From NCBI RefSeq assembly GCF_026625825.1, contig NZ_CP113065.1, forward strand, positions 1,178,001-1,242,000: a stretch of DNA of 64,000 nucleotides. The letters run 5' to 3'. Made by a program: the position numbers and the translations under genes. How positions within the stretch are numbered: position 1 is the stretch's first letter; each line of letters begins with the position of its first letter. Below, in pieces: positions 53,640 through 62,599 of this stretch. Source of the stretch: Pseudoxanthomonas sp. SL93. GTDB taxonomy: Bacteria > Pseudomonadota > Gammaproteobacteria > Xanthomonadales > Xanthomonadaceae. A model generated the notes under the pieces. It saw nothing but the letters and a program-made list of their open reading frames with translations. It was not told where the DNA came from and ran no database searches.

Positions 53640-54031
53640 ATCCCCTCCAACGGCCCGGCGGGCCTTGGCGGCCCCACCGGCTTCTACGGAAACGACGATC
53701 GCAGCACGTACCGAGGGCGGCCCCGATCCCCCGGCACCGCATTCCGCAGCATTGCGCTTGCGTCGCAAGGACGCAAGCGGGAGCAGACGCGCGGTGCCAG
53801 ATGTCCCGACTTCGGAATGGCGGCCGCCCACGGAGCGTGCCCCACGGACCACGCGCGTGGGAGTGCCCGGGATCATGACGTGTCGAGGCTGCACGGCGCA
53901 TCCGCACCGTCGGGGCGCGCCGGACGGGAGGCCACAAGCGCGTGCTCACAACAAACCTGCTCGCAGCAAAAAAAGCCGATGCGATCCTTCGGCGGGTCGG
54001 GTCAGCCCCTTATCCAGGACGACGCATCAGC
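53640..54031. other. Intergenic region upstream of gltS
   Basis: About 390 nt between the gltS start and the end of the 94-aa gene. It should hold the gltS promoter. The part 53950-53975 (GCAGCAAAAAAAGCCGATG) has an A-run but no matched stem on either side. No RNA gene or repeat was recognised. Confidence 0.45.
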
Positions 54032-54316
54032 TCACTGGCCAACCGGCAGTGCCTCGCCGGCCGTGGCCAACTCGCGCAGGCGGTGCGTCCGCGAGTGGAC
54101 CCAGCGGCAGGCCCAGCTTGCGCCCCGATACAGATTGGGCACTGCCACTTCGGAATGCGCACCGCGCGGGTCCTGAAGATGGATGGTGATCATCCAGCCG
54201 CTGCGCCGCGGGGCGATCTCGAGGACCTCGCAATCCGCGACCCACAGCCGCAGTCCGAACCCCGTCTCTTCCCAACGGAAGCCCTCCGGAAGTCTCCCCA
54301 AATCCTGCCCCGCCAT
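54032..54316 (-). CDS. Conserved hypothetical protein (94 aa)
   Basis: Soluble protein of 94 aa: MAGQDLGRLPEGFRWEETGFGLRL, then the strand WVADCEVLEIAPRRSGWMITI and HLQDPRGAHSEVAVPNLYRG, ending with a basic helix RTHRLRELATAGEALPVGQ. It resembles small uncharacterised xanthomonad proteins. No domain name is supportable. ATG 54316 has AAGGGGACAG upstream. Downstream of the ferritin-like gene on the same strand but separated by a strong hairpin. Confidence 0.6.
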   Translation of the reverse strand: MAGQDLGRLPEGFRWEETGFGLRLWVADCEVLEIAPRRSGWMITIHLQDPRGAHSEVAVPNLYRGASWACRWVHSRTHRLRELATAGEALPVGQ

Positions 54317-54387
54317 ATCTGTCCCCTTGCCACCCTCGGCATTCCTGCTGCAAAGACGCACGTGCTGGGTAGCCGCACGCCTGAGAT

Positions 54388-54424
54388 CATGGGGCAGCAC
54401 GCGCATAGGCGGCGCTGCCCCATG
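54388..54424 (-). terminator. Perfect hairpin after the ferritin-like gene
   Basis: CATGGGGCAGC (54388-54398) and GCTGCCCCATG (54414-54424) are perfect 11-bp arms with a 15-nt loop, 9 nt after the ferritin-like stop. No T-run follows on the minus strand. Terminator or 3'-end stabiliser by position. Confidence 0.5.
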
Positions 54425-54433
54425 TACTGCGGC

Positions 54434-55057
54434 CTAGTGCTTGCTGGACTTCAGCATGTCATCACGGCTCTTCTCGGCGCGTGCGGCGCCGATCGCGGTT
54501 TCCACCTGCTTGACCTCTTCCGGCGGCGGCAGCACGGCGGGCATGCCGAGCGACTGGATCCACAGTTCCCGGCACCAGCCCATCGTGTGGTACAGGTGGT
54601 GATCCTCGTCCTGCTCGACTGCCTCGTAGGCGGGCTGCAGGACTTTCGCGAGCGGACCGCCGGCCTCGACCACCTTGCCGATCAGCTCCCAGTTCTGGTG
54701 GTCCTTGGTTTCGGCCAGCACGACGCATTCCGCGGCGACCAGTTGTGCCGCCTCGGGCGTGGCGGTCTTCATCGCCATCTCGATGGCCATGACCAGCGAT
54801 TGGCCCTGATGCGCCACGACCTTGCGGCCCGGGCTCTGCTCTTCGGTATCCATCTCGAGCTGTTCGAACACCCGCGTCAGCACCTGCTCGTGTGTCGTGG
54901 TTTCGTCCAGGTATTCCTTCCATTCCTTCTTCAGGTCGTCGTTCTGCGCCGCCTTGATGGCCGCCGTGTAGACCTGGATACCGCCGCGCTCGGTCTCAAG
55001 CGCCTGCAGCAGCAGCTCGTGAACCTGATCCTTGTTGAGATTGCTTGAACGTGCCAT
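54434..55057 (-). CDS. Ferritin-like diiron-type protein
   Basis: Soluble helical protein of 207 aa. Four-helix-bundle signs: LLLQALETERGGIQVYTAAIKAA near residue 16, KEYLDETTTHEQVLTRVFEQL (carboxylate-His pair), AAECVVLAETKDHQNWELI and EQDEDHHLYHTMGWCRELW, which alternate Glu and His in the pattern of ferritin-like iron sites. Storage or detoxification of iron or peroxide is inferred. The exact subfamily is not certain. ATG 55057 starts the conserved sequence MARSSNLNKDQVHEL. It is divergent from the glycine-zipper gene. Confidence 0.75.
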   Translation of the reverse strand: MARSSNLNKDQVHELLLQALETERGGIQVYTAAIKAAQNDDLKKEWKEYLDETTTHEQVLTRVFEQLEMDTEEQSPGRKVVAHQGQSLVMAIEMAMKTATPEAAQLVAAECVVLAETKDHQNWELIGKVVEAGGPLAKVLQPAYEAVEQDEDHHLYHTMGWCRELWIQSLGMPAVLPPPEEVKQVETAIGAARAEKSRDDMLKSSKH

Positions 55058-55434
55058 GACAGCTCCGCACCTATCTGGGGTTGGGGCTCCCGTTGTACCT
55101 CCGCATTCGAGACGAACGCGTGACGATGACGTGGTACCGCACGTATTCAGCATCACGCACCGGCCCACGGTTACGTGTTGATTCCGCAACGTGAAAAGCG
55201 CGCGAAGCCACTGCCGTTGCCGTGCGGAGAACGTGTGGAGCATCTGTCATCCACATGAAGTCGATGATGCACGTCATCGTCACGCACGCCATGCAAGCGT
55301 GCGCCACAGCCATCTTCCGGCGCCTCGCACTCCTGCCTTCCGCCATGCGGACGGTCGACGAAGTTGGCGAAGAAGCGATGGCGATCCCGTGCATGCATGC
55401 GCATCGCATTCCCCCGTTCCACAGGAGCTTTGAA
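55058..55434. other. Divergent intergenic region between the ferritin-like and glycine-zipper genes
   Basis: About 375 nt holding the promoters of both genes. RBS CAGGAGCTTTGAA lies before ATG 55435. A repeat-like run GCATGCATGCGCATCGCATT occurs at 55391-55410. No -35/-10 pair was secure. Shared regulation of the two divergent genes is inferred only from layout. Confidence 0.45.
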
Positions 55435-56187
55435 ATGACTCGAGAAACCCATGGTCGCGATTCCAACCCCGATCCCATCACCGGCGCGCCCGGCTCCCAT
55501 CCTGTCGGCGTCGGTGTAGGCGGCGTGGCCGGTGCGGTCGCGGCGGGTGCCGTCGCAGGCACCATGTTCGGTCCCATCGGCACGCTGGTGGGTGCGGCGG
55601 CAGGCGCGATCGCAGGCGCGGCCGCAGGCAAGGGCGTCGCCGAGCGCCTCGACCCCACGGCTGAAGTCGAATACTGGCGCGAGAACGCGGCCTCACGCCC
55701 CTACTACGAAGCCGATCGCGATTTCGACCGCGACTATGCAGGCGCCTACCGCACCGGCGTGGAGGCGCGCGAACAGAATCCCGACCTCTCCTGGGACCAG
55801 ACCGAACAGCGCCTGCAGAAGGACTGGGATGACCGTCGTGGCGATTCCGGCCTGGACTGGGAAAACGCGCGGCCGGCCGTGCGCGACTCGTGGGAGCGGG
55901 CGGACCGCACCTACAGCACGTACAGCGGTACCGACGAGTTCTTCGGCGCGCGCTTCAAGGACTCGGCCTACGCGAAGGATGGCGAAACGTTCGACGACTA
56001 CCGCCCCGCCTATCGCTATGGCACCTACGCGCGTCAGCAGTACGCCGACCGCGACTGGGATGATGAACTTTCAGGCGACCTGGAAGCCGGCTGGGAGCGC
56101 TTCAAGGGCACATCCAGGCTGGGCTGGGAGCGCGCGAAGCACGCGGTCGCCGATGCGTTCACACTGGACCGCCAGCGTCCGCACTGA
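55435..56187 (+). CDS. Glycine-zipper stress-type protein with acidic/aromatic domain
   Basis: Protein of 250 aa. After a hydrophilic N terminus (residues 1-20) comes a Gly/Ala-rich hydrophobic hairpin (VGVGGVAGAVAAGAVAGTMFGPIGTLVGAAAGAIAG, in two runs) typical of membrane-inserting glycine zippers. The following 180 residues are charged and rich in Tyr, Trp and Asp (SRPYYEADRDFDRDYAG; EFFGARFKDSAY). Function unknown; such proteins occur in envelope stress and dehydration responses. RBS is good. A strong hairpin follows 39 nt after the stop. Confidence 0.72.
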   Translation: MTRETHGRDSNPDPITGAPGSHPVGVGVGGVAGAVAAGAVAGTMFGPIGTLVGAAAGAIAGAAAGKGVAERLDPTAEVEYWRENAASRPYYEADRDFDRDYAGAYRTGVEAREQNPDLSWDQTEQRLQKDWDDRRGDSGLDWENARPAVRDSWERADRTYSTYSGTDEFFGARFKDSAYAKDGETFDDYRPAYRYGTYARQQYADRDWDDELSGDLEAGWERFKGTSRLGWERAKHAVADAFTLDRQRPH

Positions 56188-56226
56188 TCGCCGATTCGCG
56201 TGAATCTCCTGTAAGGGATGCAGCCT

Positions 56227-56252
56227 GACAACCCCGGTGAGCCGGGGTTGTC
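56227..56252 (+). terminator. Perfect 11-bp hairpin between convergent genes
   Basis: GACAACCCCGG (56227-56237) and CCGGGGTTGTC (56242-56252) with a 4-nt loop, 39 nt after the glycine-zipper stop. It may work for both convergent genes. No T-run flanks either side, so efficiency is uncertain. Confidence 0.6.
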
Positions 56253-56373
56253 TCGTCGGGGCCGAGTTCCCTGGTCAGTAGCGCGGTGGCACCGAGGTGC
56301 ACCGCGCACTCTGATCGTTGACCGCTGATTCTGTCGCACTTCAATCGCTCGGCGCGGCCCGGGCCATGGTGCG

Positions 56374-56640
56374 TCAACGCAACTGGCTGTCCTTGCTGCC
56401 GCGGCGGTTGTACAGGCCGGCGCCCTGCTCGTCCCGGTCGGCGGCTTCCTGGCAGCTCACGCAGAGCCGTACGCCGGGCACCGCCTTCTGTCGGGCCAGC
56501 GGGATCGGTTTCCCGCATTCTTCGCAATGGGTCAGGCTGGGACCCGTGTGCAACTGGCGACGCGCGCGCTCGATGCCGTCCTTCACGGTCGCGTCGATCT
56601 GTTCCTGTACCGCCCCGTCACCCGCCCAACCGGTTGCCAT
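56374..56640 (-). CDS. DksA/TraR-type C4 zinc-finger protein
   Basis: Protein of 88 aa with a C4 zinc finger CEECGKPIPLARQKAVPG...CVSCQ (four Cys, about residues 39-63) as in DksA/TraR and YbiI-like proteins. Its N-terminal helix is short (GAVQEQIDATVKDGIERARRQL), so it lacks the full DksA coiled coil. It may bind the RNA polymerase secondary channel, as the TraR type does; inference. ATG 56640 has no strong RBS. Convergent with the glycine-zipper gene. Confidence 0.85.
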   Translation of the reverse strand: MATGWAGDGAVQEQIDATVKDGIERARRQLHTGPSLTHCEECGKPIPLARQKAVPGVRLCVSCQEAADRDEQGAGLYNRRGSKDSQLR

Positions 56641-56825
56641 GGCCGCGCTCCTCTCCTGCTACGCCTGCAGCGTACACCCGCGCGGGTTAACGCAACGCCA
56701 CGCACGTCCCGGCAGTCGTCTACTCCGGCACGATGGCTGCCGGAGCACACGCTGGGCGGCGCCTCTCGCGCAATGCTGCAGCGCGCGCGCCATCCCCATG
56801 AACGACCACGCCCACGACAGGGGAA

Positions 56826-57749
56826 TCACGCATTCGCCAGCGCGAAGTCGATCGCGCCGCGAACCGCCGCCACCTGCGCATCGTTGCACTGCTGCGGCGT
56901 CGCTTTCGGGCTGTCCGGGTACACCTCGGTGATGGTGGTGTAGCGCGCGTCGGTGACGCCGGTGCAAAGGCCCAGCGCCTTCACCGGGTACTGGATGACG
57001 CCTTCGGCCACTACCGGCGAACCGATGATCTCGCCATTGTCGTCGGCAGGCGCGATATGGGTGACCTGCGCCACCGCGGCGATCACCGCCTGCTGGAACT
57101 CCGGCTGCGGGTTCACGCTGTCGTCCACCAGGTAGAACCCGTCGGGGATTTCGCCCGGCTCGAACGGCTTGCCGTCACGCGCCGCCAGCGCGGGCCGGAA
57201 CTCGGTCTCGTCGCTGTCGGTCGTCTCGTGCAGGTCGATGTGCATCAGCACGCGTTCGCGGACCGGCGCGACCAGCGTGATCAGCGCCGCGGATTCCTGT
57301 GCGGGGCTGTCCACGCGGAACGACCGGTTGGGGTCCAGCGCCTCGGCATTCCAGCGGTGGATGCGCTCGTAGCCCCATGGACTGATGCACGGCACCACCA
57401 GCAGGTTCGCGCGGCTTGCGTAATCGGCCGCATGCCGGTCGAGGAACTGCAGGGCACCATGCACGCCACTGGTCTCGTAGCCGTGCACGCCGCCGGTGAC
57501 CAGCAGGACGGGCAGCGCGTCGTTCCAGTCCCGGCTGCGCACCGCATGCAGCGGGTAGGTTTCGCCGGGACCGTAATCCAGCTGGCCGTACTGCACCACG
57601 TCGAAGCGGTCGCGCAACCCGTCGATCACCGCCACCACGTCGGCCGCATGGCTGCGCTGCACGCGCTGGCGCGCGCGCCATTCCGCTTTCTCGGCCGCGC
57701 CCCAGGGCTGGCCGGGGATGCCGATGGGGTAGAAAGAGGGATTCGTCAT
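56826..57749 (-). CDS. M14 family metallocarboxypeptidase-like protein
   Basis: Cytoplasmic zinc peptidase or deacylase-type enzyme of 307 aa. The zinc ligands are His and Glu in VTGGVHGYETSG and a later His in HIDLHETTDSDE. The strand VPCISPWGYERIHRWNAEALDPNRSF is characteristic of DUF2817/M14-like proteins with an Asn-Arg substrate pair. The final Glu is in TTITEVYPD. The family trims carboxy-terminal residues or deacylates amino-acid derivatives; substrate unknown. ATG 57749 starts MTNPSFYPIG. Divergent from the LuxR-hydrolase gene. Confidence 0.83.
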   Translation of the reverse strand: MTNPSFYPIGIPGQPWGAAEKAEWRARQRVQRSHAADVVAVIDGLRDRFDVVQYGQLDYGPGETYPLHAVRSRDWNDALPVLLVTGGVHGYETSGVHGALQFLDRHAADYASRANLLVVPCISPWGYERIHRWNAEALDPNRSFRVDSPAQESAALITLVAPVRERVLMHIDLHETTDSDETEFRPALAARDGKPFEPGEIPDGFYLVDDSVNPQPEFQQAVIAAVAQVTHIAPADDNGEIIGSPVVAEGVIQYPVKALGLCTGVTDARYTTITEVYPDSPKATPQQCNDAQVAAVRGAIDFALANA

Positions 57750-57950
57750 GACCTGCACCGCCTTGCCGTGTCGCCGGGAAATGCCGCGCACTTTAACATC
57801 GGGCATGCGCGGCCGTTCATTCGCGCCGATCCCCGATGCGGGCCTGGGAGCAACCGGAAACCGCCACGGCCGGATAGATCCGCTGATCCCGTTTGCCTCT
57901 GGATGACGATCGGAGGCTCCCATGACGGGCGCAGGGAAAACAAGCACGCG

Positions 57951-59021
57951 ATGAAGCAGCAGGTGCGCTACGTGGTGACCCGCGACGACGTACGGCTGGC
58001 CTGGGCCGAGATCGGGCGTGGGCCGCCGCTGGTCAAGGCGGCCACGTGGCTGACCCACCTGCAGTACGACCTCGAAAGCCCGGTGTGGGCACACTGGATC
58101 CGCTTCTTCGGCGAGAACTTCCGCTACATCCGCCACGACGAACGCGGCTGCGGCATGTCCGACTGGGAGGCAGGCCGCCTTGGCGCCGCGGAATGGGTGG
58201 ACGACCTGGAAAGCGTGGTGGACGCCGCCGGCATCGACCGTCCGTTCGCGCTGCTCGGCATCAGCCAGGGGGCGGCCACGGCGATCCGCTACGCGGTCCG
58301 GCATCCCGAGCGTGTGTCGCACCTGATCCTTTACGGCGGCTATGCCATCGGCGGCCACAAGAGCGACAACCCGGAGCGGCGAGCGCTGTTCAAAGCGGTG
58401 ATGGACGTGATCGGGCTGGGATGGGGCAGCGACAATCCCGCGTTCCGCCAGTTGTTCAGTTCGCGCTTCGCGCCGCAGGGCACGCAGACGCAGATTGACT
58501 GGTTCAACGAGCTGTGCCGCCGCACCACCTCGCCGCAGAACGCCTGCGAACTGCTGGCCGCGCGCGGCGACATCGACGTGCGCGACGAACTGGCGCAGGT
58601 GCGCGTGCCCACGCTGGTGCTGCACGGCACGCACGACCAGATCGCGCCGCTGTCGCAGGGCAAGCTGCTGGCCAGCCACATCCCGGGCGCGACCTTCGTG
58701 CAACTGGACTCCTGCAACCACGTGCTGCTCGAACACGAGCCGGCGTGGCGGCAGTTCCAGCAGGCCGTGCTGGAGTTCACCGGCCACGCACTCGCCGGCG
58801 GCACGGCCGGCCCGCTGGCGGCGACATTGACCGCGCGCGAACGCACCACCCTGGCACTGCTGTGCGAAGGCCACAGCAACTCGCAGATCGGCTGGCACCT
58901 GGGCATCGCCGAGAAGACCGTGCGCAACCACATCTCCAACCTGTACCGGAAGCTGGGCGTGCGCAGCCGTGCGGAAGCCATCGTCAAGGCCTACGGACAT
59001 CCGCCCGGCCAGGCAGGCTGA
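57951..59021 (+). CDS. Alpha/beta-hydrolase fused to a C-terminal LuxR DNA-binding domain
   Basis: Regulator-type protein of 356 aa. Residues 1 to about 270 form an alpha/beta-hydrolase fold: VRYVVTRDDVRLAWAE, IRHDERGCGMSDW, nucleophile elbow LLGISQGAATAI, VLHGTHDQIAPL and His in SCNHVLLEHE. The C-terminal 65 residues are a LuxR/GerE helix-turn-helix (LTARERTTLALLCEGHSNSQIGWHLGI, then VRNHISNLYRKLGV). Ligand binding or hydrolysis is thus likely coupled to DNA binding. ATG 57951 is preferred; an in-frame upstream ATG at 57903 is possible. The target may be the divergent M14 gene (inference). Confidence 0.88.
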   Translation: MKQQVRYVVTRDDVRLAWAEIGRGPPLVKAATWLTHLQYDLESPVWAHWIRFFGENFRYIRHDERGCGMSDWEAGRLGAAEWVDDLESVVDAAGIDRPFALLGISQGAATAIRYAVRHPERVSHLILYGGYAIGGHKSDNPERRALFKAVMDVIGLGWGSDNPAFRQLFSSRFAPQGTQTQIDWFNELCRRTTSPQNACELLAARGDIDVRDELAQVRVPTLVLHGTHDQIAPLSQGKLLASHIPGATFVQLDSCNHVLLEHEPAWRQFQQAVLEFTGHALAGGTAGPLAATLTARERTTLALLCEGHSNSQIGWHLGIAEKTVRNHISNLYRKLGVRSRAEAIVKAYGHPPGQAG

Positions 59022-59258
59022 TCCGCGCGGGAAACCGGGACATTTGTCCCGCATGCCGCCGCCTGGCGTGCAGGAACCGGGACAAGGTTCCCATGGTCGC
59101 GTGCACGGACGATGCGCAGACTGCCTGCACGCCACTCGCCGCCCTTTCCTACCCCAATCGGCTCCATGCACCGCGCAGGTTCCCCCGCCGCGCGTCGCGG
59201 GCAAACGACAGGAAAACGGACACCCCGAGGGCGGCTTGCCCCTTCCAGGAGATCCACG

Positions 59259-60059
59259 ATGTCCCGTCTGCTTGCCCTGTTGTATGGCACCGCGTGTTAC
59301 GCGGTGTTTCTGGCCACCTTCCTGTACGCCATCGCGTTCGTCACCGGCGCCGGCGTTCCCAAGCACATCGACAATGGCGTGCCGGCCACGTTGCCCGTGG
59401 CACTGGGCATCGACCTGCTGCTGATGACTCTGTTCGCGTTGCAGCACAGCGTGATGGCGCGTCCGGCGTTCAAGCGCTGGTGGACGCGCTTCGTGCCGGC
59501 GCACATCGAACGCAGCACCTACGTGCTGGCGTCCAGCCTGGCGCTGGCCCTGCTGTTATGGCAGTGGCGGCCGCTGCCGCTGACGGTGTGGGAAGTACAG
59601 GGCGACGTGGCGCGCGTGGCGGTCCATGCGCTGTCAGCGACGGGATGGCTGCTGGTGCTGTCCAGCACGTTCCTGATCAGCCACTTCGACCTGTTCGGCC
59701 TGCGACAGGTCTGGCACCACGCCCGCGGTCGTGGCCCGGCGCCGGAGACGCCTTTCGTGGTACGTGCGCTCTACCGCATCGTGCGCCACCCGCTGATGCT
59801 CGGTTTCCTGATCGCATTCTGGGCCGCGCCGACGATGAGCCTGGGCCACCTGCTGTTCGCCGCGGTGACCACGGCCTACATCGTGGTGGCGGTGAAGTGC
59901 CTGGAGGAACGCGACCTCATCGCGCAGCACGGCGACACTTACCGCGCCTACCAGCGCCAGGTGCCGATGCTGCTGCCGGGGCGCATCCGTCCCGCCGCCG
60001 TGGCGGAAAGCAGCGTCAATGCCCCGACCGCCTTCGACGCCAAGCGCTCGACGCGCTGA
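59259..60059 (+). CDS. mddA: Methanethiol S-methyltransferase MddA
   Basis: Integral membrane SAM methyltransferase of 266 aa that converts methanethiol to dimethyl sulfide. Helices include LATFLYAIAFVTGAG and VALGIDLLLMTLFALQHSVMARPAFKRWW; the isoprenylcysteine-methyltransferase-like part has YRIVRHPLMLGFLIAFWAAPTMS and CLEERDLIAQHGDTYRAYQ. These match MddA rather than NnrU. RBS CAGGAG lies 7 nt before ATG 59259. No other sulfur gene lies nearby. Activity is inferred from family resemblance. Confidence 0.83.
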   Translation: MSRLLALLYGTACYAVFLATFLYAIAFVTGAGVPKHIDNGVPATLPVALGIDLLLMTLFALQHSVMARPAFKRWWTRFVPAHIERSTYVLASSLALALLLWQWRPLPLTVWEVQGDVARVAVHALSATGWLLVLSSTFLISHFDLFGLRQVWHHARGRGPAPETPFVVRALYRIVRHPLMLGFLIAFWAAPTMSLGHLLFAAVTTAYIVVAVKCLEERDLIAQHGDTYRAYQRQVPMLLPGRIRPAAVAESSVNAPTAFDAKRSTR

Positions 60060-60160
60060 GCGCTTCTTCTTCGCACCCGGCCAGCGCGGGTTGCCAAGCG
60101 GAAATCAGGCCTCAGACTATGGCGGGCACCTCGTGCCCGCCTGCCGACTGACGCCCACGG

Positions 60161-61015
60161 ATGTTCCCCGCCATGCCCCACTACACCGGTCCCCTGCTTG
60201 TCCGTGATGCCGCCGAGGCGCTGCTGGCGGCGCGCGATCGCGGGGACGAGGCGTGGCAGGGCTCGCTGGACCTGGGCGTGTCGCAGGGCGAGGCGCGGCT
60301 CCACGCCGACGACTGGATGTGGAAGGGCGAACGCTATCCGTATCCGGACAAGCTGAAGGACCGCACGCTGTACTACTGGGACGAGGATGCGTTCTCGCCG
60401 ATCTCCCGCTACGCCGGCTCGCTGATCAAGCTGGTGCCCAGCGAATGGGGCGTGCCCACCTTCGAGATCGACGGCATCAAGATGCTGCCGACCTCGCGCG
60501 AATCACCGCTCGACGATGCCCGCCGCAAGGTGGCGCTGGTGGAACCGCGCGGGAAGGTGGTGCTGGATACCTGTGGCGGACTGGGTTACTTCGCCGCCTG
60601 CTGCCTGCAGGCGGGTGCGGCCCGCATCCTGTCGTTCGAGAAGAACGCCGACGTACTCTGGCTGCGCACGCTCAATCCGTGGTCGCCGGACCCCGACGCA
60701 CCCGACAGCGGCGGTCGCCTGCAGCTGGCCCACGCCGACGTCTCGCAGGCGATCACCACGCTGCCTGACACCTCCGTGGACGCGATGCTGCACGATCCGC
60801 CGCGCTTCGGCATCGCCGGCGAACTCTATTCGCAGGCGTTCTACGACCAGCTGGCGCGCGTGCTGCGCAAGGGCGGGCGGCTGTTCCACTACACCGGCAG
60901 CCCGAACAAGCTGACCAGCGGCCGGGACGTGCCGCGCGAAGTGGCCCGGCGACTGGAGAAGGCCGGCTTCAAGGCCCAGTTGGCGCTGGATGGCGTGCTG
61001 GCCTCGCGGCGCTGA
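60161..61015 (+). CDS. Class I SAM-dependent methyltransferase
   Basis: Enzyme of 284 aa. SAM motif I is VVLDTCGGLGYFAACCLQAGAARILSFEK; an acidic residue ends strand 2 (FEK). Motif IV appears as MLHDPPRFG, followed by FYDQLARVLRKGGRLFHYTG, the usual motif-VI pair. An N-terminal domain of about 125 residues precedes the catalytic fold and holds YPYPDKLKDRTLYYWDED. The substrate is unknown. Start at 60161 or ATG 60173, four codons later (MPHYTGPL), cannot be separated. Confidence 0.78.
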   Translation: MFPAMPHYTGPLLVRDAAEALLAARDRGDEAWQGSLDLGVSQGEARLHADDWMWKGERYPYPDKLKDRTLYYWDEDAFSPISRYAGSLIKLVPSEWGVPTFEIDGIKMLPTSRESPLDDARRKVALVEPRGKVVLDTCGGLGYFAACCLQAGAARILSFEKNADVLWLRTLNPWSPDPDAPDSGGRLQLAHADVSQAITTLPDTSVDAMLHDPPRFGIAGELYSQAFYDQLARVLRKGGRLFHYTGSPNKLTSGRDVPREVARRLEKAGFKAQLALDGVLASRR

Positions 61016-61099
61016 AGGCAGCCACTTCTTCACGCGGCCTGAGCGCAGCGGGGTGCAAAAACGGCGCACTGTCGTTTCCCGCACGCAAGGAGTCCCGCC

Positions 61100-61705
61100 A
61101 TGATCCGCACGCACGCACTCCGCCTGACCACCCTCGCCCTGCTGCTCGCCGGCCCCGCGCTGGCGCAGGAATCCAAGGCGCCACCGATGACGCCCGAGAT
61201 GCAGGCCATGATGGAGGCCTACCAGAAGGCCGGCACGCCCGGCGCCGAGCACGGCAGGCTGGCGGCCATGGGCGGTACCTACGACCTGACCGTCAAGGCC
61301 TGGCACGCGCCGGATACGCCGCCCACCACCGATACCGGCACGGCCACCCGCAAGATGATCCTCGGCGGCCGCGTACTGGTGGAAGACGTGAGCTCGCAGA
61401 TGATGGGCGCGCCGTACACCGGCCAGGGACTGCACGGTTTCGACAATGTCACCGGCAAGTACTGGGCCACGTGGAACGACAGCATGAGCACCGGCCTGAT
61501 GGTCAGCGAGGGCACCTGCGACGCCAACCTGACCTGCGCCTACACCGGGACCTACCACGACCCGGTCACGAAGAAGCCGCAGACAGCGCGCATGACCAGC
61601 CGCTGGACCGACAAGGCCACCGAGGTGTTCGAGATGTACGGCCCCGGCCCCGACGGCAAGGAAACCAAGATGATGGAAATCACCTACCGGAAGCGCACCC
61701 GCTGA
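61100..61705 (+). CDS. Exported DUF1579 family protein
   Basis: Protein of 201 aa with a cleaved signal peptide ([17 protein letters not shown]). The mature part has the DUF1579 core: [28 protein letters not shown], then [45 protein letters not shown] and [31 protein letters not shown]. The fold is a lipocalin-like barrel with ligand unknown. Periplasmic location is expected. RBS AAGGAG precedes ATG 61100. Confidence 0.85.
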   Translation: MIRTHALRLTTLALLLAGPALAQESKAPPMTPEMQAMMEAYQKAGTPGAEHGRLAAMGGTYDLTVKAWHAPDTPPTTDTGTATRKMILGGRVLVEDVSSQMMGAPYTGQGLHGFDNVTGKYWATWNDSMSTGLMVSEGTCDANLTCAYTGTYHDPVTKKPQTARMTSRWTDKATEVFEMYGPGPDGKETKMMEITYRKRTR

Positions 61706-61983
61706 GGCTGGCGGACACGGCGTGGCGGTGCTCCAGTCGGCCGTGGCATGGAGTAAGCGGCGGAGCTGCTTCCTCGCCGTCATGCCGGACATGTCGGCCC
61801 GCTCCGTGGACCGACGCCCCCAGGGCCCCGGCGCGGTGGACCCGGCGCTCCCGTCGCGCGCGGACGGCCGCTCCGGCCGGGACATCGCGTCCGGAAGCGC
61901 CGCCCGGCCGCGCTCCCGGCGCCGGGACGGACGCGCAACCGGCCGATTCCGTACACTGGCCGTACTCCACACCGTAGATGCCC

Positions 61984-62130
61984 ATGGCCAAGCCCAACTA
62001 TTCGTTCGAAAAGCGCCAGCGCGAGCTGGCCAAGAAGAAGAAGAAAGACGAGAAGGACGCGCAGAAGCGCGCCGAGCGGGAAGCGGCCAAGGCCGCCGAG
62101 GCACCGCCGGCCCCCGCCGAGCCGGAATGA
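61984..62130 (+). CDS. Lys/Glu-rich microprotein
   Basis: 48-aa protein [20 protein letters not shown]..., a fully charged helix (Lys run, then [20 protein letters not shown]). ATG 61984 or 61978 are both possible starts. The stop overlaps the yaiI start (ATGA), so it is translationally coupled and expressed. I know similar short proteins next to yaiI in xanthomonads; function unknown, RNA or ribosome association possible. Confidence 0.7.
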   Translation: MAKPNYSFEKRQRELAKKKKKDEKDAQKRAEREAAKAAEAPPAPAEPE

Positions 62131-62597
62131 ACGACCCGGCCCCCGCGCCCTCCCAGGTCTGGGTGGACGCCGATGCCTGCCCGGGGCCGGTGAAGGACAT
62201 CCTGTTCCGGGCGGCGGAACGGGCGCAGGTGCAGGTGACTCTGGTCGCCAACCAGTGGCTGCGCACGCCGCCCTCGCGCTTCATTCGGGCCCTGCAGGTC
62301 CAGGGCGGCTACGACGTCGCCGACGATGCCATCGCCGCACGTGCCCGCCCCGGCGACCTGGTGGTGACGCAGGACATCCCGCTGGCCGCCCGCGTGCTGG
62401 CCAACGGCGCACAGGCCGTCGATCCGCGCGGCGAGCGCTACACCCCCGACACCATCAACGAACGCCTGTCGATGCGGAACTTCATGGACGAGCTGCGTGG
62501 CGCCGGCGTGCAGACCGGTGGCCCGGCGCAGTTCAGCGCCCGCGACCGCCAGGCCTTCGCCAACCAGCTGGACCGCTGGCTGGCGTCACGGCGCTGA
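62127..62597 (+). CDS. yaiI: YaiI/YqxD (DUF188) family protein
   Basis: Protein of 156 aa with a PIN-like/NYN-type fold. Marks: [63 protein letters not shown] and [20 protein letters not shown]. Three Asp in the first strand and the QD motif could bind metal, so a nuclease function is possible but unproved. Start ATG overlaps the microprotein stop. The DUF6122 gene starts 2 nt after its stop, forming a three-gene operon. Confidence 0.9.
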   Translation: MNDPAPAPSQVWVDADACPGPVKDILFRAAERAQVQVTLVANQWLRTPPSRFIRALQVQGGYDVADDAIAARARPGDLVVTQDIPLAARVLANGAQAVDPRGERYTPDTINERLSMRNFMDELRGAGVQTGGPAQFSARDRQAFANQLDRWLASRR

Positions 62598-62599
62598 GC

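Noticed and set aside
56826..59504. A possible 892-residue fusion protein extending the M14 peptidase gene upstream
   Set aside because: The upstream 585 codons are antisense to the LuxR-hydrolase gene and lack domain content; the peptidase begins normally at 57749.
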